A stretch of DNA of 64,000 bases from Thermomucor indicae-seudaticae (GCA_000787465.1 JSYX01000120.1:1-64000), one strand, 5' to 3'; positions 47,429-61,400 are shown, numbered from the stretch's first letter. Numbers and translations: made by a program. Notes: a model not told the origin generated them from the letters alone.

Positions 47429-48505
47429 ATGAGCGCGTTGGGTCCGGCCGACCAAGGTAATTCGAAATATACGAAACATTGGGTTTGGATCACTGTAGCT
47501 CTTGTGCTCAATCAGAAAAATGATCTTACAGAGGCAGCGCCGGGGGTCGACTTGCAGTGACACGCCGCGCCCGTGGCACGGTCGTGTAAGTCTAGGAACA
47601 AGACACAGGTTACAATGAGTCTCACGGAAAAGGAAGATTGGGGTTCGCGTCTTTCTGCAGCCAACCAAAGTCACTGATAATTTCAGAGATTTCTCAAATT
47701 GTCAATACTTTGGAGGGGCAGGGACAGGTAACAGAGAGCGAAGTGCCGACATTGTCCGCGGCAAATTTGCAAATCGTGGGCAGCAGTAACGAGAATGCCG
47801 TTTATCACGTGCGTGCGCATCTCGCGGAAACAAAAAAAAGCTGACGTTTCTTACGTTTTGCAAACTGTTGCACGTAATGACCATGGCAGCTAGCTCGTTT
47901 GCATATCAAGGTTCCGTGGCAGACCTGGCCCGTCGGCTTGCAGGAGATGGAGGTAAGCACTGCAAAAGTAGATGGGTTGCTAAGTCAGTTACTAACAGTT
48001 TTATTGCCGAAAGCCACATACGACGGAAGTAGGTTGGCAATAACGTTCTCATTGTGCTTTCCACCTGTTCATCTATTTCTAGTCACGTCATATGCCACAG
48101 CTATATACAGGGCACGGAAGACATGCATCCGTGCGCTGCATCTTTGCCGCGTCGTCGGTAACCCTGTGTTGCTTCTGGCGCACCGCTGGAAGCCTGAGGA
48201 CGTGCAGCGAGTAGGTTATCTGGTGATGTGTCTTTCTGTTGTGGCCCTGCCTAATAGTTCTTTTCCAGGCATCGCACGCAGATTTCGAACAGTGGCTTGC
48301 AGAGTTGTCTTCTTCGCCTGTGCACGCGCATGTCAAGGGGGCCCCGATTCCAAAGGCCATTGTGCGTACTTTGAACGAGTTCGTTGCGCAAGTCTCCCGA
48401 GCCTGCCTTTGTTTTTTACAACAATAAATCTTCCACTGTCTCTCTGCACTGCTTTAAAAACAGCGCTCTTTGCAGGTCAATCGACTCCGCGGCCAGGCTG
48501 GCTGA
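47429..48505 (+). CDS. Unrecognised 161-aa protein, seven exons including a 15-nt exon
   Basis: I do not recognise this family. Exons 47429-47456, 47687-47785, 47890-47952, 48014-48028, 48083-48210, 48269-48391 and 48476-48505 join with six consistent phases (1,1,1,1,0,0). Donors are GTAATT, GTAACG, GTAAGC, GTAGGT, GTAGGT and GTCTCC; one branch site is a perfect ACTAAC. The protein reads MSALGPADQEISQIVNTLEG, SSFAYQGSVADLARRLAGDG, YRARKTCIRALHLCRVVGNP, then HADFEQWLAELSSSPVHAHV and ends NRLRGQAG: soluble, helical, no signal peptide. The frame is also open upstream of the chosen ATG back to 47336, so a longer N-terminus through another exon is possible. A 15-nt exon is rare and is the weakest step. 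Confidence 0.5.
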
Positions 48506-49678
48506 TACTAGAGGGAAATGAACTCTTTATTCTGCGAAAAAAGAAAATTCAAGCCAAAGCAAAAAGTCATACATATTTATCAAACAGAATTTCTCAGGCA
48601 GTGCACAATTCCGGTGTATATGATTTGCGGAAAGTTGGAATGGGTAATTGACGCATGGAGTAACTTTTTGTTAGCGCCGTTGTCACTCTTACCTGTAGGC
48701 CCCACAACGCGGCAGTCCTGGGGTCATTCGTCAGGGTTTCCTCCCACACCCCACGAACGGGGACCCGGGATGAAGAGGGGAAAAACATGCCTTGGTCAGA
48801 AAACAGAGTCACTTGACAGGATAATCAAGAACTTACCATCAAGAAATCTCTAGCGTGTGTTTATGCTTCTTCTATAGGTTGGTGGTGTGATATCATCTGA
48901 TCAGCAGAATTGTGTGATTTCGTCTGACGTAAAGCATAACGGTCATGCTCCAAGTAAGACCAATGCATTCTTTCAATGATCGGCTCCTGGAACCTCCAAA
49001 ATGGCGAGTCGTTCGTTCTATTGGGAAGCCATCGCCGGTAGTCGTCCCAAATCCGGCAAATAAAACAAATCCGGACGCAGCTTTCATACGCAAAGTGCCC
49101 CGTTACAGACATCAGCGTGAGCAAATATCCATCGTTAAGCGTTGATGAAGCCAACGAATGGGCCCCAATCGCAGCTTTGTACGGCACATTTATAAATTTT
49201 GGGCAGAAGCCTGTTCTGAGATTGTATACTCTGATTGACGCAAATCATGCATCACGCTTGGCGCAAAATGTTGATCATTGAGCCAGAAGGTCATTTTGTT
49301 TTGTAACGAATTTCTCTGTTTCATTGTCCCGGATTGCGTGATTGAAAAAGCGTCTTATCCCCTTTGCCGTACCAGGACAGTTTGTTCAAGATACGACAAG
49401 AATGGTATACGCTGCTGCCGAGAGGCCGCATGTTTTTATGCGATATGAGCCACCATTTTGGGCGCGAAGAAGGAAACGGGTAAACAAGCAAAATGATACG
49501 CATCTGAAACAATAAGACTAAAAAACTTTTGTTAGAAAAACCTGTGTGAAAGAAACAAGAATAAAACGAATAATTAAAACATTTGAATGGTCTTTCCATG
49601 CTGTTATGGTGATTGTACGCCTGACAAAAGTTTCTCAGTAACTGAAGCTCCGACGTTCTTTTCTGTTGATCTAACACA
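48506..49678. other. Unresolved stretch, short open frames only
   Basis: About 1.2 kb between the unknown gene and RRG9. Overlapping frames of about 65-110 codons occur on both strands around 48860-49190, neither with a known domain nor with splice sites that join to a longer model. Treated as non-coding for lack of support. Confidence 0.4.
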
Positions 49679-50218
49679 ATGTCGTCCCTTTTTCGATGCC
49701 TTCAATGCTCATTGCGATCAATTGTTACAAAGAACGCAATCATACCCAGCCATAGTAAAAGAACTCTGCATAATAGTAGCTTTCTTCTTATACGGCAACA
49801 ACAACAGCAACAGCGACTTCGATGGGCGTCTTCTTCTGATCAAAAAGCCACCAATGACAATGACAGCAGCAGCAACGGCAAGCGCATGTGGATACCGAGA
49901 AAGCGATTGTCGCGAGCAGCCATGCAGCATTTACGTGATCTGTATCACTCCGTAAGTTGTTATTCTACATGGCGCGCTGTGTTCATTGGAAAACCAACTT
50001 GGTCATTCTAGAACCCAGTGACGTATCCAAAACACGTCCTGTCTAAACGGTTCGGGATATCGTACGAAGCCGTGGAGCGCATCCTGCATTCGAAATTCGT
50101 GCCTGACGAGGATCTCGAAAGACAGATGGAGAGGCGGCGGCAGAGGCATCATAAACGCCGGATCGCGAACTTTCGAAGGCTGTCGCAGGAACGAAGAAAG
50201 CAACAAGGCAAAGCATGA
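49679..50218 (+). CDS. RRG9: RRG9/neugrin-like mitochondrial protein
   Basis: Needed for mitochondrial genome maintenance and respiratory growth in yeast; human neugrin acts on mitochondrial 16S rRNA. Exons 49679-49951 and 50012-50218 (60-bp intron, phase 0) give 159 aa. The N-terminus (MSSLFRCLQCSLRSIVTKNA, then a HSKRTLHNSS segment) is basic and hydroxylated, a typical import signal, followed by a polyglutamine run. The neugrin core is WIPRKRLSRAAMQHLRDLYH and, across the intron, NPVTYPKHVLSKRFGISYEA and VERILHSKFVP. The C-terminus is a strongly basic helix. Confidence 0.9.
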
Positions 50219-50405
50219 ATGAATTTAGCCTCACGTGAAAATATATATAGAGAGCACGTGTTGAGGAGTATTTACTCCAAGACAATAATAAAGACGGACA
50301 GGAAAAATTTAATAGCTATTAGTAGATAAAAAAGGGGAGGAGAGGAGGATATTTTTTGAACGAGAAACAGACAGGGAAGGAAGGAAGGAAGGATACCAGT
50401 CAGTT

Positions 50406-51619
<1,214 letters not shown>

Positions 51620-54600
51620 CTAAAGCTGCTGCTCTGCTCTTGTTAATCGATCTACCTTCAAAACAGCGGTCATGGTCTTCATGGCGATGCTCGTCTTGTA
51701 CCCGGCGCCCTCCTTTTTCCACACATCTTGTAGTTGTAGCAAGATATAGTTGCTTGACGGAGGAGGACCGCTACTAGCTCCGAGTAAAAGCAGCCCACGC
51801 TGCTGCTGCTGCTGATCTTGTTCGTCGTCGTCTGAGCTGAAATCATTGTCATATATCGTGTCAAGATCATTCTGTTTCTTCCGCCTTTTGGTTCCGCCAG
51901 ATTCTTCCTCCACAACCCTATGCCCTCGCTTGCCCGCTGCTGCTGCTGCATGATGACTCTCGGCCATATCCATGTTTTCCGCCGTAGCCAGTATGGGTGC
52001 ATCTGCTGCTTCTCGGTGTACACTTGTCATATCATCATCATCAAGCGTTGCTTGCTTGTCTTGCAAGATGATATCCGGAGGCAAAAGTCTTTCGGGAGGA
52101 GCTGAGCGCCACGATGGACGACGACGACGCCGCCTGCTGCTGGGCCCTGAAGACCGGTCGCCGCCGTCGTAGGTAGCAGTTCCAAAGCACGCGTTATTAT
52201 TATTGTTCATACCCGTTGTTGAGCTGCTAGACCATGAGGGCATGGCTTTGAATAGGTTGTCGTTAAAGCGTGCCTGCGGCTGCTCGGGAGGAGGAGGCTG
52301 GATCTTGCGCAGCTGACTCAGAATTTCTTCGCAAGACGGTCGTTTGTCAGGGTCGATGGACAGCAGCATGCGTATCAACAGCTTCAGTTCCTGCGGTATA
52401 TCAGACGGCACAGGCTGATGGCGCAACATTTCCACGAGACTCGCGTCAAGCGAACTGCTGCTGTTGCTGCTGCTGTCCAGGTCGTTGTATAGATCGAACC
52501 GCGATTCTGGAAATTCAATACTGCCAAAAGACCCCAAAAAATGTTAAGACGTCCTCCTTTCTTGGGTCACTATACTATGCCGCCGACGACTTACTCCCTC
52601 ATGGCTAGGATTTCTTCGCGGAGTTGATCGACATCGTCAATATTCGAGTACGGCAACCGGGTATAGCAGAGATAGTACAGGACCATGCCCAGCGACCACA
52701 TGTCTGCCTTTGGGGAGTACTCCTTCGTGTGTGCACCACGTTGGTCGATGCGCACATGCTCCGGTGCCATAAACTCGAGTGTCCCTGTCGCACCCGTCCG
52801 ATCCTTGTCAGGCACGCCCTCGAGGTCTTCACATTCGCCAAAATCGGAAATCAGCACTCGCGGACTGGTCGGTCGCAAGCTGGTCAGTCAGTCCATAGGA
52901 TACGCTCATAGCAGACTACATCAAACTCACATGCCGCGGTGTTTCCAACCATCCAGCCGTCCTTGGTGGTTGGTGTTTCTATCGTCCCACTTGAGCAGCA
53001 GATTGGGCGGTTTTAGATCACGGTGTACGATGCTTTGTCGGTGCAGGTGTGCTAGCCCTTCCACGATATCCACAAAGAAGGACCATATCTCGGGCATCGT
53101 CAGTAACCTTTTTTGGGTCTTGAACATATGCGACGATGCATCTTGTGTGGTGGTGGATTCCTGATGACCCTGTAGCAGCTGTCGCTTAATCCTTTCCCGT
53201 TTCTTCTCTTTGGCTGATTTCTCATGATCTTTCGTTTCTGCCGCTCCTGCTGATGCCATAGGACTGACGACTTCTGGTTCCATGTACTCTTCCAGATTAC
53301 CACCGTTTGCACACTCCTTTGAGAGCGTCATAAGACAATCATGAGTATAGATAGCGTTCTTTACTATGACGTGTCTCCAAATACCATGAGTATAAAAAGG
53401 CAAGGAATTTCAGGACCTAATAGCCAATTCAAACACGTTTAATACAGAATTTCCCCATAGCGGATATCCGGTTTCTTTACCAAAGGGTGTCAGCTGGCTG
53501 TACTCTAACCATGCATGCTTGTAGTTCACAATATTCGGGTGGCGAAGACGCTCCAACAAATGGACCTCCCGCAGCATCTTGACGAGCCAAGGGTGGTTAT
53601 TTCCTAAAAAGCCATCGAGAGCCGCGCTAAGAAAAAACAAGTCGATAGGGGGCAACAAAGGCAGACCTTACGCACCTATCGCAACCTTTTTCACAGCATA
53701 TCTGCCGAGCTTCACGCCATCCAGCTCATGCTGTAAACCAAAGACACGTGTCATCAAAAATGGATGGATGCTTTTTCTCTTTTTGCTTCAAAATAAGAAA
53801 TATATACCTCGCATAAGTAGACACTTCCCCGAAATCCTCGACCGAGCTTTTTCTTTTCGACAAAGAATCGCTTATAGTACCCGTTATTGAAGGCGTTTGC
53901 GTTGAGCCGCACACTGGGGCTGGATGGGCTACTACTACTCGAGCCGCCGGCGGCGGGGCTCGGGTGGTAGTGGTGGGGCTCTGCTGTAAGAGTGCGCGTC
54001 TGATGACGCGGCATCGATCCTGCTGGCGTCACAGCAGCAGGCGATCCATGAGGGGATCTAACGCGGTACGACTTGTTAGGATAGCCAACGCTTGCACGAG
54101 CTGGGGCCAAGTTGCGTACTGGATCGGCGTGGTTTCCAAAAGCCGGAAATAATTTCTGTCCATAAAGTCAGGCTCGCCAACCTATGTCATCAGGAATGTG
54201 AGCGCTTGTGAGAGAATATTTTAAAATGGTGGCAGCAGGAGGAGGAGGAGGAGAAGGAGGAAGAGTCTTACGTCGTCAGCGTCTTGTCGGGGAAACGGTC
54301 GATGGCAGAAGGGACATTCGCCGCGGGCTCCCAGCTAGTAGCATACCATGATTCAATGGGGGGAATTCGCAACGAGATATTGAAAACTCGCACGCCGGGT
54401 ATTATTACCTGAGACGGGCTCATTGGAGGAGAAGTGGCAGAGGGCAGTCCGGTGCGTTCAGTGGGAATGTGGCGCCGTACTGTGACCATGCGTGTTTCGC
54501 GGTTGTAAAGCACCATTTGTCCACTCGTGTCGTTTCGCCTACAATGCGAGTTAGGACGCGCCCCCCCAACAAAAGAAGTAAGTAGCAGTCTGGGTACGTT

Positions 54601-55018
54601 ACGATATAATTGTCCACTCGCGGTAAGGCACGAGCTCAAAATGGTTTATCGCCGAGGTGCCGGGTGTTGCGCTTGGCTCGATGGCTCGCGTCGTCGATGC
54701 AGGCTGGACGATTCCGTCCGCGTCCAGCATGTCAAAAGTGCCAGTCGAAAGCGATCGGTGCCTGGTGGTGGTGGATCGAACGAGACCGTCGCGAGATTGC
54801 ATGTGCAGCGGGATGGGCTCTTCCAGGGTAAGGACAAATCGATGGCGCGGGCTGGTGGGCGATGGCTCGTAATCGCTCGGTAAGTAAGGTAGAGGCAGCG
54901 GCACTCTGGTAGGAGCGTTGCGTCGATTGACTGCTGTAGAAGCCGATGAGGTTTCGCTTGATCGTCGAAGGGCTACGTATCTGGAAGTATGAGCGGGGAC
55001 TTCTGGGTCACTGTCCAT
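51620..55018 (-). CDS. IKS1: IKS1-type serine/threonine protein kinase
   Basis: A multi-exon gene for a fungal kinase of unknown pathway (yeast mutants are sensitive to copper and hygromycin). The N-terminal third starts MDSDPEVPAHTSRYVALRR and holds GQMVLYNRETRMVTVRRH, the zinc-ribbon-like GECPFCHRPFP and FMDRNYFRLLE, which are specific to Iks1. The kinase domain begins NGYYKRFFVEKKKLGRGFRG (Gly loop), with LREVHLLERLRHPNIVNYKH, then HLHRQSIVHRDLKPPNLLLK (catalytic loop), ISDFGECED (DFG), GTLEFMAPEH and DMWSLGMVLYYL. It ends near DPDKRPSCEEILSQL. The tail is low-complexity, acidic and rich in Q/S. The catalytic residues are all present. Splice joins between 54110 and 54050 were not settled. 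Confidence 0.9.
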
Positions 55019-55483
55019 GGAGTGAGAGAGAGTGAAAGAAAGAGGTGTGATACGGTCGGAAACAAAAATGTGCGAAAATCATGCAGCCCCAGTCTTTTTC
55101 TTTTCCGTCCAGTCACTGGGGCCCCCAGACAACGATCGATATTGTACATGGCAAAACTTGAGGATTTGAACTGTGGAGAGCTTCTGCAGCCAAAATCACC
55201 GGATCTTTTTTTTTCACATGATGCGTGCTTGCTTGGTTGGTTGAACCCATTAAGGAAGTACGCCTGAGGACAACAAACTTGGAATTTCCCATCCAGTATG
55301 TATTAGCCATATCAATGGCAGCTTCTTTTTTTTGGTCCAGAATACAGATAGTGTTTATAACTCTGCGCGCAGAGTAAGTTGCGTAATAAAGAATGATGAT
55401 GATTTTTCAGCTGTCATCATGGTTTGAAAGAGAGAAAATACGGTGCACAAAAAGGGTTGTTGAAATTTTTACGCACAGGCAGG
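55019..55483. promoter_or_regulatory. Divergent IKS1-COG5 promoter region
   Basis: 465 bp between divergent starts. Near 55365 there is an ATAACTCTGCGCGCAGAGTAAG stretch containing the perfect palindrome CTCTGCGCGCAGAG; it may be a regulatory site. No gene seen. Confidence 0.4.
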
Positions 55484-57435
55484 ATGCCTTCTCCATTTGC
55501 ACTGCAGGAATTAGACAGCTATATTGGTATGCACAAGTCTTAAGCCATCGTGAATGATGATGAGGAGGATAACACAGTATGAATGAAAAGAATACGACGA
55601 GTTTCTGTCCGACGCATTCGACGCGAATGCGTATGCGGATGCCATTATTAAGCAATCTGGCACATTGGGTCGAACGGACGTGACCCATGCATTGTCGAAA
55701 CTCACGTTTAGCATCGACAGCCTCAACAAACAAATCCATGCACAGGCAAGTATTAGGATGTTTGAAATGAGGATGTGCCATGGCCTTTTGCTTATTGTTT
55801 TTTCTTTCGTCAAGGTAACGGCCAACTACAGCGCGTTACTGGATCAGGTGACGGGCATTCGAGAACTTGAAAGCGTGTTGGCCAGTGTGGAGGCCAATAT
55901 TGGCGAGCTCAATAGTTCGTTGAAACGGTATGGAGACCAGGCAAGAGGCGTGCGTGTATGAACATGGATGGATAACTTATCACGTATCTGACAGCTTGGC
56001 TTCCAAAATTCGGACGCCCTATCAAGAGCTGCAGACGCATAATGTCCAGTTGGAGAATATACAAAAGACGACTGATCTGCTGCGTCGGGCTCACCGGTTC
56101 AGTGTTTTGATACGTCGGCTGGAGACCCAGTTGCCTCCACAGCAGCAGACGACGACGACGGATTCGAGCCGTGACGTTGCGGCAGCAGCAGTAACCATAC
56201 ACGAAATTGGTAAAAAAAAATAGGCGCTGCTATGGCTTGAGGGCATGGGAAGAAGAAGAAGCTGAATGTTTTGTATGACGAACTAGATACGTTGTTTCAG
56301 CAAAAGGAGCTGCATTCACTGGATATGGTGTCGAGTGAGACCGAATTTATTGAAAAATGCCGGGCCGTGATTGAAGACGAAGCGGACAGGCTTTTGCAGA
56401 CGGGATTGGGGTCAGGCAACCAGACGACGATCGCCGCTGGGCTTCAGATCTTTTATAACATGAAGCAGCTGGGTGACAAAGTGAATCGTTTGACGAACAG
56501 CCTACTGGATGATTTGACAAGAGAAATCCGGCATGCGGTCGATATGTCGTCGCTGCAAAAGGAAATCAGGGGTAAGAAAATTTTAGTTGACTGGAAAAAA
56601 TGGACCGACTGTCATTCATCGTGTTTTTTTCGGTTTTTTTTCTTTTTCTTTTTTTTTGAAATAACAAAAAAGGCACGGGGTCTGGGCCAGCTGTGCGACG
56701 AGCCAACAATGAACCGACGTTCGCGAGTCAGGCGGCTTGGACATCTGCGATATGGTCGCGCATGGAAGCGCTGATGAACATTCTCAGTGAAGGCTGTGTC
56801 AAGGTAAGAAAATGACGGCTTCTGAAATTCAAGTGACTAAGAAAGAAAAACTTTTAGATGTACGAACTTGAAAAGGTTTTGGAACTGAAAAAGGATTCTT
56901 TCACACACACGTCGTTCCTAGAAGAAGTTTTACAGGTAATACTTTTTGTGAGAGAGAGAGATATATATCCGTGTGGGACTCTGCGATTGAAAGAAAGGAA
57001 AAAAGACATTGGATGCAACGAGTATTGTAAGCCGGTTTTGGCGCATATTAGCCGGTAGGCTGGAAATGGAGTTAAAGGAAGCCACCAAATGTGAGTTGTC
57101 CTTTTGCCGTTCAAAAAAATTCTCCTCTCACCTCTCACTTTATTTTTTTCTAGCATCGGCATTTTTGCGAAACACGTTGATTGGGGACTACCCGAAGCTT
57201 GAGCGGCTTTTGCAAGAGTTTCTGTCTCAAGTAGCGCTTCGTAATGGCATGTCGCTTCCAGAGTTTTCTCAAAGGTAATGTTGTGATACGGATAGGATGG
57301 CTTGTGTGTGTGGCGGCGAGTCATGAAGGTTAACATGGGACATACAGCCCTGAATATATTATCATGATGCGTAGTTTAAACAGTTTCGAGCATGCTTACA
57401 AGTCAAAGATCCAGAGAGAAATAACACAGCGGTAA
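55484..57435 (+). CDS. COG5: Conserved oligomeric Golgi complex subunit 5 (short form)
   Basis: A subunit of the COG tether for retrograde traffic within the Golgi. Exon 1 (55484-55526, MPSPFALQELDSYI) joins at phase 1 to 55591 onward: YDEFLSDAFDANAYADAIIK. Conserved parts follow: LSKLTFSIDSLNKQIHAQ, YSALLDQVTGIRELESVLAS, LASKIRTPYQELQTHNVQLE, TTDLLRRAHRFSVLIRRLET, LQTGLGSGNQTTIAAGLQIF, SRMEALMNIL, and FLRNTLIGDYPKLERLLQEF. The frame ends KSKIQREITQR, at the point corresponding to about the middle of human COG5 (839 aa). Yeast Cog5 is also short (403 aa), so this may be natural. The C-terminal half of the human type is not found downstream. Confidence 0.85.
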
Positions 57436-57794
57436 ACCCTGGTTTATCGTCGACGAAACGATGCAGTAAATCTTGCGCATGCACTTGCCATCTCATTTAC
57501 GAGCTGCTTTTTGGATCTAAATATGCGCACATGATTAACTTGCACTTTTTTTAGGCTGTGTTGTTTTATTGCAGCACTCGATGGCCAGTTTAATTAGATT
57601 TGAGAATCATGTGAAATTCTTCCCTGATATCTGTTCTGCCGTTTTTTATAATTCAATGTGCTCTTGTTTTTCAACGGGAAGTTCGCCACAGTCCGCGATA
57701 ATGACGTCCACTTCTGGCTTGTCACGACGACTATTTTTGTTGTTTTTTACGATGAGAGGGCCATATTAGAATAACCGTTGTAAAAAGTGTCGCC
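57436..57794. other. Convergent 3' spacer, nothing recognised
   Basis: The region between the COG5 and cyclophilin stop codons. A 66-codon frame at 57569-57769 has no domain and no splice connection that I could find to COG5. Confidence 0.45.
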
Positions 57795-58571
<777 letters not shown>

Positions 58572-58801
58572 GATGAACACACAGAGAGACAATAGGAGGA
58601 GCACACGCTTTGGTTGCCAAACAAAAATCGCCGCCCAATAAGCAAGCCCGACGTCATGGCAATGATTTCTCAGGCACGCTCTCTCAAGTGGTACCAAAAA
58701 AAATTGTGCAAGACGATTACATCCTACTTCATTTGTTTGTATAGAAAGTTCCTGAAGGATAGCAGTTCGAGCTTTTTCTGCCATCATCATCAGCAGCAGA
58801 A

Positions 58802-60312
58802 ATGGTTCGTGCAGCGTGCCCTGTTTTCTGGAAGCATCCAGCTTATTACAACAAATCGCATGACCCGGCGGAAATTTTTATTATCAATAAAAATGTGGGG
58901 GATGTCCTGACCCGCGCCAAATTTTCGGTTTTTTCTTTCCCTTCTTTAGATTACCAAAAGTGGACAACGACAGCAGACAGCAAGCAGACCAACAACAACA
59001 AGAAGCGAAGCGTGGGCCGGGTGGTGTGTACACCATTCCACGCTTGAAGCCATTAGCGAGCGCCAAGCAATGCGTCGAGTGCGGTGTGCCGTTCAACTTT
59101 TTCCGCCTAAAGTACCACTGCCTTGGTTGTGGTAATTGATCCTTGGGACAACCATCGACTGACGATGGATTGCACCACCAACTGAATGACTGACTGACTG
59201 ACTTTTTTTTGGACATTAGGAAGTGTGGTATGCGCGGGGTGCTCGGGGAACAGGCAACCGCTGACCAAGTTTGGCTACAACTAGTAAGTTTTTTTGGCGG
59301 CCGGTTATCAGAAACTCATTGACTCATTTGAAAAACTAAACTAACTGCAAGTCCTGTGCGGTGTTGCAATACGTGCGACATGTTGATCCGGATGCAGCAA
59401 ATGAACTCGAGGCATCTGCTGGCGATGCCGTTGAAGGAACTGAGAAAGTACATTAATGCGTACAACCTGCCCGCCAAGGCGGCTATCGAAAAGAACGATC
59501 TCGTAAAGATCATCATTAATACTCGACCGATATCCGACGAAAGCGAGATATTCTACCGAAGCCATCGACAACCGCCGCCACCACCTCTTAGTTCTACGAA
59601 TAGTACTGAACAAGGCAGCCGCCATCATCATCATAATAATACCTCGGAGCAACAGCCTTCTTCGTTGTCACAGTTTTTGAGCGATATTTTTGGAGGAAAT
59701 AAAGCGACGACTGCATCTAATGACCAGCGAAGGCAGCAACAGCAACAAGAACAACAACGACAACAGCAGCAGCAGCGACCGCCTCGCCCTGCACCTACAC
59801 CCACACCCACAGCTACACCAGCAAGCGATGCTCGCTCGAATACATCCCCGGCGGCGACGCGCAAAGACGACACGCTTTCACTCGACGACCTGATCCGGTC
59901 CAACATCGACCCGGCGTCGCTTTCAGTGCGCACGCTGAAATCCATCTTGCGGACGAATTTCGTCGAGCAGTCGCATGCGGTTGAAAAGTCTGAGCTTGTG
60001 TTGCGTGTGAAGCGGTTGGCGGAGGAGAGGAAGAGAGAGCTGAGCGCGCGCGAAGGGGCGAGTGGGATAAGCGACGACTCGCTGTGCCGTATATGCTGTG
60101 ATGCGCAGCAGAACTGTGTGTTCCTGGACTGTGGGCACATGGTCGCTTGTATGGAGTGCGCCAAGGAGGTCAGTTGCAACGAGTTGAAATGACAAGGCCT
60201 GTGCCAGGTTTTTCTAACTCTTTTTTTTTCTGAATAGCTGGTGGCAAAGAAGAACGAGTGTCCTATTTGTCGAGAAACGATTCTCAAGTTGGTCCATGTT
60301 TTCCGGTCTTAA
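58802..60312 (+). CDS. FYVE-like and RING E3 ubiquitin ligase (RFFL/RNF34 type)
   Basis: An endosome-associated E3 ligase candidate. The N-terminal zinc finger reads KQCVECGVPFNFFRLKYHCL, then GC, continues after an intron with GSVVCAGCSGNRQPL, and after another with VRCCNTCDMLIRMQQ: eight zinc ligands, but without the R(R/K)HHCR core, as in the CARP (RFFL/RNF34) family. A SAP-like helix pair follows (MPLKELRKYINAYNLPAKAA), a long polyglutamine/proline linker, a second such helix pair (SVRTLKSILRTNFVEQSHAV), and a C3HC4 RING: LCRICCDAQQNCVFLDCGHM, VACMECAKE, and after the last intron NECPICRETI. It ends LVHVFRS. The 5' end is unresolved: ATG 58802 opens the nearest frame, but its splice to the zinc-finger exon did not match in phase. 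Confidence 0.85.
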
Positions 60313-60556
60313 TAATAATCATATCCTACGCATATCCCCCCCCTCATATCATCTTGTAGCATTTGTCCATTCGCATGTAATAAACCTCATTTCCCCCCAA
60401 TTGTCACTTAGCCATATACACAGTCTATTGGATGCCTCATTCTTTACCCATCCGAACAGTGTGTACTAGCGCTAAAACTTTTATTTGTGGAACGTTTTTG
60501 TGAAAGCAGGCAGGTAATACTGTCGGTGTCTTTCGTATAGTTTGTTTGCAAGAAAA

Positions 60557-61337
60557 ATGACAATGGGCTCGTACAATCATTTGCCAGAGTCGTTAACGAA
60601 TCACTACATTATTGCGCGTCATGGCTTTTCGCTGGCGAACGATGCCAACTTGATTTGTTCGAATCCGGAGATTGCCATTCCGGCTGTGGGTGGTCCGCTG
60701 GGCACTGGCTACGGTCTCCATGACCGCGGCAAGGAGCAAGTCAGAGAGGTGCGTCACATTGAGTTCATGATGAAAGAGCTGCTGCTGCTGCTGCTGCTGC
60801 TGCGATAATAGCTAACGCGAAATAAAAAAGGCGGCCAAGTTGCTTGCTGAGCATGTTTTGCGTGAATACAAGGACAAAGAGGTCGTCATTTTCTGTTCAC
60901 CGTTCAAGCGCACGCGCGAAACCGCCGAGATCATTCGGGCTGTACTGAACGAGACTGAGGGCGTGCGGCCTGTGGTGGAAGAGCCGATCCAGACGATCGA
61001 GCTGCGTGAGCGGTTCTACGGCGAATACGACATGACAAGCGACAGCAACTACAAGCTGTGCTGGCAGGACGACGCGACGGGGCCGGACCACGGCGAACAC
61101 AGCGCCAAGGGCGTCGAGTCGCCGAGCAGCGTGTGCAACCGGACGACCCAGTTCATCGCCAGCGAGATCGAAGCCAAGATGCAGGGCAAGCTCGTGATTC
61201 TGGTGGCCCACGGCGACGTGTGCCAGATCATGCAGACCGCGTTTATGCGCACGGATGCCTGGAGACACCGCGAAATGGAACACGTCGATACGGCCAATTG
61301 GAGAGACATGACGCCTTGGGTGGTGCAACAAGCTTAG
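60557..61337 (+). CDS. Histidine phosphatase (phosphoglycerate mutase-like) family protein
   Basis: Exons 60557-60748 and 60831-61337 (82-bp intron, phase 0) give 232 aa. YIIARHGFSLAND has the RHG catalytic histidine. IFCSPFKRTRETAEIIRA has the conserved second arginine, LRERFYGEYD the acid-containing loop, and LVILVAHGDVCQIMQTAF the second catalytic histidine. The group includes small-molecule and protein phosphatases; the TNHYIIARHG start and RFYGEYD pattern are those of a eukaryotic branch without a known substrate. The intron carries a long CTG/GCT run. Convergent with MTR3, with only 63 bp between stop codons. Confidence 0.9.
60779..60806. repeat. GCT trinucleotide repeat inside an intron
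   Basis: About nine GCT units (gctgctgctgctgctgctgctgctgct) within the single intron of the histidine phosphatase gene. Being intronic it is not under coding constraint and may vary in length between strains. Confidence 0.85.
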
Positions 61338-61400
61338 AATTTTATTACAGATTGCCGAGAAATAGGGAATAGAAATGACTGTTGATGAGAGGGGATGCAT

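Noticed and set aside
47830..47842. A possible -1 ribosomal frameshift at a run of eight A
   Set aside because: The slippery run and immediate stop looked attractive, but a GTAACG donor at 47786 with an acceptor at 47889 removes the run as intron in the right phase.
47899..48651. A 250-codon open frame on the plus strand
   Set aside because: It reads through introns of the spliced 161-aa gene; several consistent splice sites, including a perfect branch point, give a better model.
48861..49187. A 108-codon minus-strand frame and an overlapping plus-strand frame
   Set aside because: Both look weakly protein-like but neither has a domain, start context or splice partner that favours it over the other.
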